From positions 124,001 to 188,000 of the forward strand of contig VYZB01000723.1 in assembly GCA_013397455.1 (NCBI GenBank): DNA of 64,000 nt, in the 5' to 3' direction. How positions within the stretch are numbered: the first letter of the stretch is position 1; the number at the start of each line of letters is the position of its first letter. Source of the stretch: Crotophaga sulcirostris (Eukaryota > Chordata > Aves > Cuculiformes > Crotophagidae). A program made the translations under genes and the position numbers. Shown here piece by piece: positions 49,111-60,490 of this stretch. The notes beneath the pieces were generated by a model. That model saw only the letters and a list, made by a program, of their open reading frames with translations, made no database searches and had not been told where the DNA came from.

Positions 49111-49879
49111 TGAAACAATTCACCACAGCCTGCCTTTCCTTTGGGCTGAGTGCATAAGAAGACTATAGTAGTGTAGAAACAAAACCTAGTGCTCTGGCAG
49201 TCATATTTGGCCAGGCTCCTGAGTAGTGACAGGTAAATAAGTAAGAAGTTAATGGCTGCAGCTGGAGGAACTAATCCACTGTTGCAACTCTTAAGAGCTT
49301 TTACTCTCTTCATTTCCATGAATAAGCAAGAATATAATAATGGCAACAGCAGGCTGGACTCAGGGTGGACTTATGTCCTGCTCTCCCTCCCAAATAATAC
49401 ACTCCAGACACTCAGCTCATCCAGATGACAAGGCAGAGCATCAGAGGCTGAGCCTGTCTGTCTCCCTGACTCTGAGGAGCCCTGGCCGTTATCTCAGGTA
49501 TTCAAAGCCAAACATATGTCCCTTTTCTTTGTCTGTTGGAGGAGTGACTAAGCTCAGTGTGAAATGAGGAAATATCACGCTTCCCACAGAGCTGAATGAC
49601 AGGAAGATCTAACCCTTTAATTGCACCAGATTGCAATAAGATTTAAAGCAGCATCTTGGTAATAAATGTTAAAAGTATTGCCAAGACATGGTGCCTGTAG
49701 ACCAGGACTTGGAGAAAACAGGGCATGGCAAAATTATGACCTATAAGGTGTTGTCAGGGTGCCTCTGTTTTGACACACTTCTCCATTAGTCTGAAGTGTA
49801 GTTTGAACTTGCTTTGAAATCAATTGAGAAATCTTCCCCTGAACTTTGACCACACCCACATCCCATACATACACGTGTT
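49111..49879. other. Spacer between two minus-strand CR1 copies
   Basis: No gene recognised. Similarity to CR1 fades out just above 49110. The rest, including a 75-codon plus-strand open frame at 49340-49567, is unrecognised. Confidence 0.5.
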
Positions 49880-50590
49880 CACAGTATCACAGTATTACAA
49901 GGCTGGAAGGGACCTTTGAGATCACCGAGTCCAACCTATAACCCAACACTAACACCAACTCATCTTCTAAACCATGGCACTAAGTGCCTCATCCAATCTC
50001 CTCTTAAACACCTCCAGGGACGATGACTCCACCACCTCCCCAGGCAGCGCATTCCAATGGCCAATCACCCTTTCAGGGAAGAATTTCTTCCTAATATCAA
50101 GCCTAAACCTCCCCTGATGAACCTTGAGACCATGTTCTGTCACTGGTCACCTGAGAGAAGAGACCAACCCCTGCCTGACTACAACTTCCTTTTAGGTAGT
50201 TGTAGAGAGCAATAAGGTCTCCCCTGAGACTCCTCTTCTCCAGGATAAACAGCCCCAGCTCCCTCAGTCACTCTTCATAGGGCTTGTGCTCCAGCCCTTT
50301 CACCATCTTCGTTGCCCTCCTCTGGACACACTCCAGTATCTTGACACTTTTCTCAAACTGAGGGGCCCAGAACTCCACACAGTAGTCAAGGTGTGGCCTA
50401 ACCAGTGCTGAGTATAAGGGGATGATAACTTCTCTGGTCCTGCTGGCCACACTACGTCTAATGCAGGCCAGGATACCATTGGCCTTCTTGGCCACTTGGG
50501 CACACTGCTGACTCGTGTTGAGTTTCCTATCTACCAGTACTCCCAAGTCCCTTTCTGCCTGACTACTCTCCAGCCACTCTGTCCCCAGTT
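49880..50590 (-). mobile_element. CR1 3' half, ACTGTGAT-type tail
   Basis: Read on the minus strand from about 50590: [17 protein letters not shown], then [22 protein letters not shown]-like, [14 protein letters not shown], and the C-terminal [11 protein letters not shown] block, then the 3' untranslated region and ACTGTGAT-like repeats at 49880-49900. About 106 codons of this are continuous (50270-50590). A stop (codon TGA) then interrupts at about 50268, and a small deletion lies near 50130. It carries the same tail type as the copies at 26.8 and 33.9 kb. The 5' truncation lies just before EWLESS, although an open frame runs on upstream by chance to 50663. Confidence 0.95.
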
Positions 50591-51570
50591 TTCCAAGCAA
50601 GGAAAGCTTAGAGGCAATGGGGCTGATCCTCTTCAGTTGGTCTGCAGGAGCAATGAAATACAAACTACATCTGCACGCACAATTTGACCATCAGGTCAGC
50701 CTATCTGGCCTTGAATTAATGCATAAGTTTAAAATGTCAAGGTGTCAAAATTACAGGAATTTAGCTCGTAAGCTAAATGCTGTCTGAAACTTTTATTAGT
50801 GGAATATGACAGTAGCCAGTTCTTTACGCTCAACTGATTTTACCACAACATACTCAAGCATCTTTTTCTCTTTTCCCCAGCTCCTCTCCTGATCCTCTCT
50901 TCTGCTGAGCAGTATCCTGATGAAGAAAATGAATGCTTAGCTTTATACTCACATAGCAATAAAACAGCAGTTTATGAAACCAAGAAAGCAATGAGTATCT
51001 AACATGCAAAGAAAGATCAATTTATTATAAATACAGCTTCATATGAGATAAATATACCAATACCAAAACAGTTCTATATACAGAGAGAAAGCAGGTAGAT
51101 AAAATTTAGATTTGTGGTCAGTGAAATTTCACTGCCCTAATAATGGACTCAATGGACTCATAAAACTAAGCGAAGAAAATGGCCGAACGTGACCTAAGTA
51201 CTTACACTTCAGCTCAGAACTGCTCAATCCCTGTGTTAATTATAATCAAGCCAAAAGAAGGCTAAGCACAGCTGGAGAGAGAAAGTAAGTTCTTGTAATT
51301 AAGAGATTACCTACAAATAAAAGACAAACAATGAAACCCTGCCAAGATACAGTGCTTATTTCAGTTTTCCACTGGAAAACTTTATTTTCCTTCTGTGCAG
51401 TTACTCCCCTTTTATTTTTTGTTTCTAAGACAAGGATATTGTTGCCTGAGATGAAGCACTAAATAGCTTTGCCTCAAACGCTGCTGTTACCCTGCTATCA
51501 TGTTTTCTGCTTGTTCCCATGATCTTATTTAATTCTCATCAAACTACATAAAAGAATGGAAAGTAACTTT
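50591..51570. other. Spacer, nothing recognised
   Basis: AT-rich sequence without an open frame of interest or a recognisable repeat. Confidence 0.5.
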
Positions 51571-52110
51571 GGAACACTACTTTACTCTGCACTCGTGAGA
51601 CCTCACCCAGAGTACTACATTCAGTTCAGCACAGGAAGGACATAGATCTGTCACAGCATCCAGAGGAGGACCACAAAGATGATCAGAGGGCTGGAACACC
51701 TCCCACATGAGGACAGGCTGAGATAGTTGGGATTGTTCAGACTAGAGTAGGGAAGGCTCTGAGGAGACCTTATAGCAGCCTTCCAGTAAAGGGGGCTACA
51801 GGAAAGACAGGGAGGGGCTCTTTATTGGGGATTGTAGTGATAGGATGAGGGGTAATGTTTTTAAACTGAAAGAGAAGAGATTTAGATTAGATATTAGGAA
51901 GAATTTTTTTACTGTGAGGGTGGTGAGACACAGGAAGAAGTTGCCCAGGGAAGTTGTAGATGCCCCATCCCTGGAGGTGTTCAAGACCAGGTTGAATGAG
52001 GCTGTGACCAACCTGATCTCATGGAAGGTGTCCCTGCCCATGGCTGGGGATTTGAAACTGGATGAACTTTAAGGACCCTTCCAATCCCAACCATTCTAAG
52101 GTTCTATGAA
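51571..52110 (+). mobile_element. CR1 3' end, ATTCTATG-type tail
   Basis: It starts at the [18 protein letters not shown] block and passes through a RTTKMIRGLEHLPHEDRL-like block. It ends with [51 protein letters not shown] (in frame from 51845), split here by the usual conserved order of blocks, and then the 3' untranslated region finishing in CCATTCTAAGGTTCTATGAA. The subfamily differs from the ACTGTGAT-tailed copies. Stops and small indels in the 5' part show it is inactive. Confidence 0.95.
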
Positions 52111-53015
52111 CAATATTTCTCTTTTGAAGACAAGTTTGCCTTTCATTTTTCACATGAAATTTATCAAGTGTATACTGTTTTCTCATAACTACACTAAGTA
52201 GTACAAAGATCAGTATTTTGCTGGAGAAATGTCCTAAAAAATGTATAAACTAAGAACAAATGTATAAATGTTTAAGGCTACTCTGCATGTTTCTCTAACA
52301 AAAATAGTCTCCATTCCCATAAACAAAAAAGTAACATTTGATTGAAATAAAAGAACCTTAAAAACACCCTTCAGGTAAAATAGAATCCAAGCTCTTCAAA
52401 AAAATCCAGCTTATAGGATTTACTTCAGGACTTGCTGGGATGTAATTGTCTATCTGTCTTATGAGAAAGAAGAGAGGCCTAACAGTTGCAGTTACTCATG
52501 TAGCAAATAAAACCACAGGTTCTAGGACATAAATACTTGTATAAATCTTTTTGTCTACTGCTACTTTGGTGGTCGACCATTTTCTGAAACAGTATGTATT
52601 CACGCTGATCTCCATCTGCTCAGGGCAACAGCAATACTACTGCATATTCAAAGATGAGGGTGGTAAGCATGAGTCATTAACCAAATTACTCTTGCATATA
52701 TGTACAAGGAACACCCACAGGCCCAATTACACATAGGCAGCAAACCCATCACTTGTTCTAATTCAATGTTACACATTAGCAGAAAAAAAATATGGGGGGA
52801 ATTTTATTGTGGAAAAACCAGCTTTTAGAGAATTGGTGATGAGTGGCTATAAATGAAATTGAAGTTAATAAATATAGATTACATAGTATTTAGAAATAGG
52901 TACTGAATTATTGGTAACACAGGACTTCCACCTTTCCAAAATAGTGTATTCAGTACTCCACCAGAGCTACACAGAGGCCTGCTAGCACTTAAGTGAAGGA
53001 AACATGCTCTCTATT
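52111..53015. other. Spacer, nothing recognised
   Basis: AT-rich unique-looking sequence between two CR1 fragments. Confidence 0.5.
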
Positions 53016-53190
53016 CACAGAATCACAGAATAGTTCAGGTTGGAGGGGACCTTTAAAGGTCATCTAGTCCAACCCTCTTGCATTAAGCAGGGACTTCTTC
53101 AACTAGACCAGGTTGCTCAAAGCTCCATCCAACCTGATGTTGAATGTTTCCAGGGATGGGGCATGTACTGCCACTCTGGCAGGGCCCTGT
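53016..53190 (-). mobile_element. Short CR1 3' end, ATTCTGTG-type tail
   Basis: On the minus strand it ends with two ATTCTGTG octamers (plus strand 53016-53032), preceded by the standard 3' untranslated block with the GGTTGGA, GGTCATCTAG and CCAACCT signatures. Only the end of the coding part (a block corresponding to CATCCCTGGAAAC) is left before similarity fades near 53170-53190. It is a 5'-truncated remnant of moderate age. Confidence 0.9.
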
Positions 53191-56100
53191 ACAAATACAT
53201 TCTTGACAAGATTGTCATACAGACTTACAGGGACTGTAACTACCATCTTTTAAAAATACAGAAATGGAACAATTAGCTAGCAAAAATCAACTTTTTTTTG
53301 TCTATAAATGTCACTGACAAACGTCAGTATGTAGAGGACAAATCATAAAGCACAGATATCTGTTCTTTAGCACTATGCACAAGAAGTGCACTTCTACTCT
53401 TAGCCATCACAGCATGAAGACAAAAATTGTTATCCTTGTTTCAGCTCTTTTTTTTAAAATATTATTAGTACTCATAACACTTGCCTGCAATTTTTTTTAT
53501 TCCTGACACAGTATTTGACATGATTATCACCAAGCAATAAATTTTCCATTTTCACAATGTGCTTCATGAAGTTATATTTTATTTTATCTAATCTATATTT
53601 ATAGGCATTAATGTTATCTGCTCCTCATTGTTCTCTATTATGATGTTGGGTACGGAGGGTTTTCCCAGTTTTCATAATAACTTCCCTAGTTTAAAATACC
53701 GGTAGCCTCAGAAGGGTCTCACTTGGTCCTATTTTACAGGGACAAAACTGAAGTGACTTTGATATTAATGCATAGCTATGGGACCAAAGTCAGATATTGC
53801 TTCATTACCAGAATTAAATAATCATACTTTTAAGCACTTTCTCTTGCAGGGCCTATCTTATTCATCATCTTTGCTCTTAGAGAGAAAATAACTCTATATA
53901 TCTACTTCATTTTTGTGACACATATCAAATGGCATGGCATTTCAGAAGAGGACAGGCCAATATTCTGTATAGGATTAAGTAATGTTTTCTTTCATGTCCC
54001 CCTTGAAAATGAGGCATTGAAGAGTTTTCCTGGAAGTTTCAAACAGCACAATGAGAAACTATCTTCAACCAGCTGCCCATGCTCTAGAAGGCTGTTCCAG
54101 GGCCAGCCCCATCAATATATTTAAGGGATGAGATAATTCATAGCATGTGTTATACTTTCTAAGGTAAGCTATTGCCATGCCTTTGAGGCTACCCAGATTT
54201 TTCCAGATCCATTTGTATTAATAATAGTCACAAATGGTGAGAATCTTCATCAGAGTTTGTACAGAGGCTATGTCTTTCCTTCACTAACTCATTAAATGTG
54301 GGACACGCCATGATCTCCAGAATACACTATCTATCTGCTTTCCAACTTGAGAGACACCTCCCCCTTTTTCTTTCTAGCTATCACAAACTAAGCTCCAGTT
54401 CATAGGAATATCAGTAATCTTGATTTCTCAAGCTCTTCCTCAACCAGAAGCTGTTTAACTCTCGCAGTCATGACCTTAGCAATATGCAGGCCATTTATAC
54501 GAGATGGACAGAGGTACTAAAACTGAGAAGCTATCCTTCTGACTCGTGAGGTTATCTGGCAAAAACCCATGAGGAGTTCTTTGGCAACCTCAGCACTAAA
54601 CTACTTCCTTCAATTCTCCTTAAAGTGCAAAACTGCCAATAAGTCTGAGACATGTACATGGCCTTTCAACACTGCACTAGAATTATTTTCTCATTTCAGT
54701 CTTATAACAACTAGACTTTTGTTTGGGAGAGCCAGCTGCAGGATTCAGGTCAGCATTTTTTTCCCTGAAGCATAAATAATTTCTGCAAGCTTCATTTGAT
54801 TTTCAACTGTACCACAAGGTAACATAGCGATGACTAAATTTTCATGGTAAAAATGCCTGCTTTGGGCCCAAGCGTCCTCCTTTTGCTGTTCCACCAATGC
54901 AAATATAGAATAAGAAGTGCTAGCATTGGAATATTACTTTTTGATAAGTGATGAAGAAAAATGTCATCTGAATTATATACACCTCTGCATTAAGGGAAAG
55001 GGACACTGATTTAAGAACCACAGACTGCTCATTTTACATGCATATGCATGTATCCACACTAAGTTTCACCCACCAGCCTCCTACATTTAAAGAGCATTAA
55101 GCCTGCAAAGTCAAGCGTTCAGAGGCAGAGTAACACAAGAATAAAATATGCCTATTAGCTTTAATTCAGCCCCCTCACATGTATGAATAACCCTCAGTTC
55201 TAGTGTAGTGTCTTTATTTTCAAAGCAGATAACAAAAACTTCAGATAATTTCAAAAGGAAACCAGAAGGCTTTTCAACCTATATAATATTATGGAAAAGC
55301 TGTAAGGAAAAACTGTGTTTCATTTCATTTTCTACATAACAATAAAATTGCTTTCCCTGAATAGTGCAGGTTAGAGAATCCTTGAATAGATACCCAAATA
55401 TTTCACAGGGTCTGCAAAGGCCATGATTCATATTAAGCAGTGCAGAAAGTACCATGGTATAACATGTTTAGGTTCATAAAGTTCATGCAGGTACTGCAAT
55501 GCTCAGAAACTAGCCTCGTTATAAATGCTGAGTGACAGCAGCAGCAATAAAGCAGTCAGGGCAAGAAGCATGCACTTTGTGGAAAGGTTTGACAGTTCCA
55601 ATAAATGATGGTAAGCTGTTGCTTTCAAAGACAAGTATTTTAAATATCATATTCCCTGTGCTTTCTTCTTCGAGAAGTTTTGTTGGAATGCTGCTTTTGA
55701 GAAGTATAAAAAAGAAAGCACTGATATTGTTAGAAGGGAGAATATAAATTAATTCAGCTATTAAGCTATATATTCCTCCTAGATGGAATTTACATAAGTG
55801 ACTTCCTGAGCTCCAAAACATGGAAGGATATGACTATTATTATATAGCTCTTTAGAAAGGTATACAGCCATAAAAGCACTTTATCAGTGCCACATTCCAA
55901 ACCGTCTTTTGTAGAAGTTGTGTTGCCAAAGCTCTCTGCAATACAGTATGCAGTTCACCCACTCTGAAATGAAGAAAGGCAAAAGAAGCAATAGTTTGCT
56001 CTCTCAACCCACCTTCCTCTCCTTAAAGTAATAACATTTCATTTGAAGTAAGAACCACCATGCGCTTCAGGAGATGGAACATATCACCTTATGCAGTCAC

Positions 56101-57872
56101 GCAAGCAGTTCACATGAACTAGGGTGCTCCAGTAATTAAGGACATCGCAAAAAAAATAGGAGACATGATAGTATCTTCTGCTACCAGTCTGATCTTTACA
56201 CATAGTTAAATGGGTTTTCCTGGCTTTCCATCAGTTTTTCCTCATTGCTCAGGTCACAAAGGGTGTACTAGTAGATACTGTGTATCTGTAAACACCTAAT
56301 CCAGTCAGATCCAGATCTTCTTTGGGACAAGATACCACAGAGGCAGTATGGTGAACAGGGATGAAAACCTCAAACAACGATAGTGCCATCAGTGGGGTGG
56401 TCTATGTCACCTGCATTTGAATTTCTAGATTTTGCCCAGGAACCATTTGATCACTGTGTAACAGATACGTATGACTAAGGCATCTGAATGAACTGCCATT
56501 ATCGAAACAAGCAAACACACAAAAAACCCACGTTCCTTTCTAATGGTATTCCAGGAGTCCATCATGCTAAGAGAGAGATTACAGAAAACAGTTCAATTTT
56601 AGAAGGTTCAGAAGGAAGTGAACAGACACACACAAATATACCTATCCTGACCATTCCTTATTTTGCTGTAGCATCACAGAGTTATGACTGGGATCTGTGG
56701 AAATAGAACTATTGTTATTATTATTACATTGTATAGCTCACAAGAAAAGGCCTTGCATCACCTCAGTAATCCAAAATATTTTTCTCCTTGAGTGTGTGTT
56801 CAAGCCCCCTTACACAGAAAAAGGCCTCCAAGCACAAAACATCAGTTATCACCACAAAATCAGTGCCTTCTTCACAGTAGCATAGCACTTTGTTTACATT
56901 TCAGCAAGGAAATGCCAGTGTGTCAGACACAGTTGAAATCCCAGCAAGGCTGTCAAATGATATAACTGGGAAATAACACACCATTTGAGAGGAAGCCGTT
57001 CATACTCAGAGAGCTTTGGTCCATGCCCAGGCATGATGCATAAGAGCAGGGCTTATTTTTGTAGAGTGCTAACTGCCCCATTCACCTGCATATTTGCTGA
57101 TAGTGGCATAAATATCAGTCAGCCTCGTTATCTGTGTCTTTATACAAAATAGCTGCCAGAAATAAATGAAGAGCCAAATCCCTCTCACTGCCTTTCCTTT
57201 TAACCAATTTCTGCCTTTGCCTAGTTAAGCAAATCAATTTAGAATAACAGGTTTTCAGTGTAATTGGCTGCTGCTATAATAGATCTTGTATTTCAGAAAG
57301 GCAATAACAGCTGCTGCTGGTGCCAACACAGAAAAGAGTAGCCTGCATGCCCATTTTTTCATTATAACATGCTCCCCTCTTGATTTCCTCTATGCTCTTT
57401 AGCAGAGGAAGAACGGAGAAAAATAAATGTTTTTACTGATACAGAGAAGGCATCCCTTCCTGGAATCCTGGTTTACAGATAAAAGAAGAGGCTTTTGTGT
57501 TTGTAGCAATACCAAAAAAATGCTCTTGCAGGCAATTTTACATTCCCACGATCCAGTCAAAAGTATCTCGGCATACAGTACACTCTCTAACAAAAGGCCA
57601 ACCCAGCTGCACATTGAACTTGTTCTAATATGTCATATGCATAAGATGTTTCTCAGAAAAGAGAAGTAATCTGTTCTTTCTTGCGTGAAAAAACAAGTCT
57701 CTGGTTGATTAAAAAATGAAGAATTTAATTATTAATTTATGCTGGTGTATAGCATGCTATTTTTCCAGATCTGAAAAAAATGTGACATCTTCTTCTATTA
57801 CTCTTTTCTCTTGGAAACCTGTTTATCAATATTAATTTTCTCCCTGGAGCCCTCTGAAGGGAACTGCTGCAG
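53191..57872. other. Unique-looking noncoding DNA, no gene recognised
   Basis: AT-rich, with a short (ATT)n run at 56711-56727. Segments at about 53440-53650 and 57700-57870 are TAAT-rich and not repetitive (see findings). Overlapping open frames at 55.5-55.8 kb on both strands look like chance. Confidence 0.5.
56711..56727 (+). repeat. Short (ATT)n microsatellite
   Basis: Four to five ATT units with one interruption. Confidence 0.85.
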
Positions 57873-57888
57873 TGACAGCTAGCTGTCA
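57873..57888. other. Perfect 16-bp palindrome with paired TGACAG/CTGTCA half-sites
   Basis: TGACAGCTAGCTGTCA equals its own reverse complement. TGACAG is the core recognised by TGIF, MEIS and PREP (TALE homeodomain) proteins, and the central AGCTAGCT adds E-box-like symmetry. An AGATAAG GATA-factor motif follows at 57893-57899. The motifs are directly visible. Function is inference. Confidence 0.75.
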
Positions 57889-57983
57889 ACTAAGATAAGA
57901 GATCTGATCCTCAACAATTTATTGATGAGTTAGAAATTACAGCAAGTACTCACTTAGGAATTAAGACTGTTCCCCTCAGGAGC

Positions 57984-58440
57984 ATGGCAGAATCAACAAC
58001 CCAACTGAAGTTAATCTACACTAATGCACACAGTATGGGCAACAAACAGGAGGAACTAGAAGTCATTGTATGGCAAGAAAACTATGATATAATGGCCATC
58101 ACAGAAACATGGTGGGATGACTCACGTAACTGGAGTGCTGCCACCGTTAGCTTCAGGAAGGATAAGCAAGAAAGGTGAGGCAGTGAGGTAGCCCTTTATG
58201 TTAGAGAATGTTTTGATTGCCTTGAGCTCAATGACGGTGATGATGGGGTTGAGTATCTATGGGCAAAAATCAGTAGAATACCCAATAAGGCAAATATCGT
58301 GGTGGGAATCTTTCACAGAGTGTCCAGTCAGGAAGAAGACAGTGATGAGGTATTCTACAAGCAAATGGAAGAAGTCTCACAATCACAGAATCAGAACTGT
58401 GAGCTTGGATTTCCACAAGGCAGACTCTGGACTGCTTAAA
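57984..58440 (+). pseudogene. CR1 ORF2 endonuclease domain remnant
   Basis: ORF2 would encode an AP-like endonuclease that nicks target DNA to prime reverse transcription. The N-terminal part is clear: LKLIYTNAHSMGNKQEELE, then the ITETWWDDS motif containing the conserved active-site glutamate. After a TGA at 58176-58178, the same frame continues with VALYVRECFDCLELNDGDD and NKANIVVGIF to DEVFYKQMEEVSQS at about 58384. There a deletion of roughly a hundred codons removes the rest of the endonuclease, including the catalytic DFN and the later SDH blocks. The sequence resumes in the linker (LDFHKADSGLLKRLVDKVP) in another frame (58396-58470). It cannot give an active nuclease. Confidence 0.92.
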
Positions 58441-58447
58441 AGGCTGG

Positions 58448-60424
58448 TTGATAAAGTCCCTCGGAAGGCAGTCTGAAGGACAAAGGAGCCCAAGAGGGCT
58501 GGATGCTCTTCAGGAAGGAAATCCTGATGGCACAAGAGCAGGCCATCTCCATCTGCTGAAAAATGAGCCAGCAGGGAAGAAAACCAGCTTGGCTGAGCAG
58601 AGAGCTTTGGGTGGATCTCAGAAAAAAAAGAGGAAAGGATATGAGCTTTGGAAGAAGGGGCAGGCATCTCAGGAGGACTACAAGGATGAAGAGTGATCAT
58701 GCAGAGAGAAAATCGGAAGAGCTGAAGCCCAACTAGAACTTAAATTGTCCAGTTCTGTGAAAGATGAGAAAAGGAGAGCCAAGGACAATCTCCATCCTTT
58801 ACGGCATGCAGGGGGAACAATAGTGACAAAGGATGAGGATGAGGATAAGGCTGAGGTACTTATTGCCTTCTTTGGCTCAGTCTTTAATAGTATGGTCAGC
58901 TGTTCTCCAGGTTTCCAGTGCCTTGAGTCAGAAGATACGGATGGGGAGCAGAACAAAGTTCCCATGATCCAAGAGGAAATGTTTAGAGACCTGCTCAGCC
59001 AATTAGACATTCATATGTCTATGGGGCTAGATGGGAGCCACCCAGGTGTATTGAGGGAGTTAGTGAAGGTGCTCACCAAACCCCTGTCCATCATCTACCA
59101 GCACTCCTGGTTGACTGGGGAAGTGCCACTTGACTGGAGGCTGGCAAGTGTTATGCCCATTTACAAGAAGGGCTGAAGGGAGGATCCAGGGAACTACAGG
59201 CCTGTCAGTCTGACCTGAGTGGCAAGGAAGGCCATGGAGCAGATCATCTTGAGTGCTATCACGCAGCACATGCAGGACAGACACGTGATCAGGCCCAGTC
59301 AACATGGGTTTATGAAAGGTAGGTCCTGCCAAACCAACCTGATTTCCTTCTATGACAAGGTTACCTGCTTAGTGGACAAGGGAAAGGCTGTGGATGTGGT
59401 GTACCTGGACTTTAGTAAAGCCTTTGACTCTGTTTCTCCCTGCTTGAGAAACTGTCTGCCTTTGGCTTGGACAGGCACACCCTCTGGCTGGATGGGCGGG
59501 CCCAAAGGGTGGTGGTAAATGGAGTTAAATCCAGCTGGAGGCCAGACACAAGTGGTGTTCCCCAGGGCTCAGTACTGGGTCCAGTCCTCTTCAATATCTT
59601 TATCAATGATCCGGATGAGAGGATTGCGTGCACTCTCAGCAAGTTCGCGGATGACACTAAGCTGGGTGGCAGTGTCAATCTGCTTGAGGGTAGGGAGGCT
59701 CTGCAGAGAAATCCAGACAGACTGGATCGATGCAGCCTATAGTATACGATTCAACAAGACCAAGTGCCAAGCCTTGCACCTGGGACACAACAACTCGAGG
59801 CAGCATTACAGACCTGGGGAAGAATGACTGGAGAGCTGCCTGTCAGAGAAGGACCAGGGGGTGTTGTTGACAGCCAGCTGAATATGAGCCAGCAGTGTGC
59901 CCAGATGGCCAAGAAGGCCAATGGCACCCTTGCCTATATCAGAAACGTCATGGCCAGCAGAATCAGGGAAGTGATTGCACCCCTGTACTCGGCACTGGTG
60001 AGGCTTCACCTTGAATTCAGTTTTAGGCAGGACAAGAAGGACATTGAGGTGCTGAAGTGTGTCCAGAGAAAGGCAACAAGGGTGGTGAAGAAGCTGGAGA
60101 GCAAGTCTTATGAGAAGTTGCTGAGGGAACTGGGGTTGTTTAGCCTAGAGTAAAGGAGGCTTGAGGAGAGACTGCATTGCTGTCTGCAACTACTTGAAAG
60201 GAGGTTTCAGCAAGGTGGGCGTTGGTCTCTTATCCCAAGGAGATAAGACAAGAAGAAATGGCTTCAAGTTGCACCAGGGAAGATTCAGATTAGACATCAA
60301 GAAAAATTTCTTCACCGAAAGTGTTATCAAGCACTGGAACTGGCTACCCAGGGACTTGGTTCAGTCACCATCCCTGGAAGTATTTAAAAGACGGGTAGAG
60401 GAAGTGCTCAGGGATACGGTTTAG
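58448..60424 (+). pseudogene. CR1 ORF2 reverse transcriptase remnant
   Basis: The reverse transcriptase would copy CR1 RNA at the nicked target. The visible order is: linker with KKRKGYELWKKGQASQEDYKD (58620-58690); finger region with GEQNKVPMIQEEM and WLTGEVPLDWRLASVMPIYKKG (58745-59176, then a TGA); REDPGNYRPVSLT; QHGFMKGRSCQTNL; motif [11 protein letters not shown] (59399-59428); a short deletion and frame change; [20 protein letters not shown]; and FADD (59644-59655). The thumb and C-terminal blocks run through [20 protein letters not shown] and PLYSALVR to GRFRLDIKKNFFTES, with a stop at 60422-60424. The coding order switches frame at least five times. A deletion of about 35 bases lies near 58755. 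Catalytic residues survive, but the protein cannot be made as one chain. Confidence 0.93.
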
Positions 60425-60490
60425 TAGTGGAAAGGTACAGTTATAGGCAATGTTCTCAAAGGTCTTTTCCAACCAAGCAATTCTATGAAA

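Larger units (their letters stand above)
57960..60490 (+). mobile_element. Near-complete CR1 ORF2 copy, dead
   Basis: This is the longest CR1 in the window, about 2.5 kb. It begins close to the start codon of ORF2 and runs to the 3' end, which has a CAATTCTATGAAAT tail. ORF1 (the nucleic-acid-binding chaperone) and the 5' untranslated region are absent, so it is 5'-truncated just ahead of ORF2. The endonuclease is mostly deleted. The reverse transcriptase keeps motif A and FADD but is split over several frames, and at least two stops look like C-to-T decay at CpG (CGA to TGA). No target-site duplication was found. The upstream flank contains the palindrome at 57873-57888. Confidence 0.96.

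Noticed and set aside
53700..53815. Possible ancient MIR-like SINE (a TTTTACAGGGACAAAACTGAAG-like stretch)
   Set aside because: Only a short patch resembles the MIR core, and the rest does not align by eye. MIR copies this recognisable are not expected in most birds.
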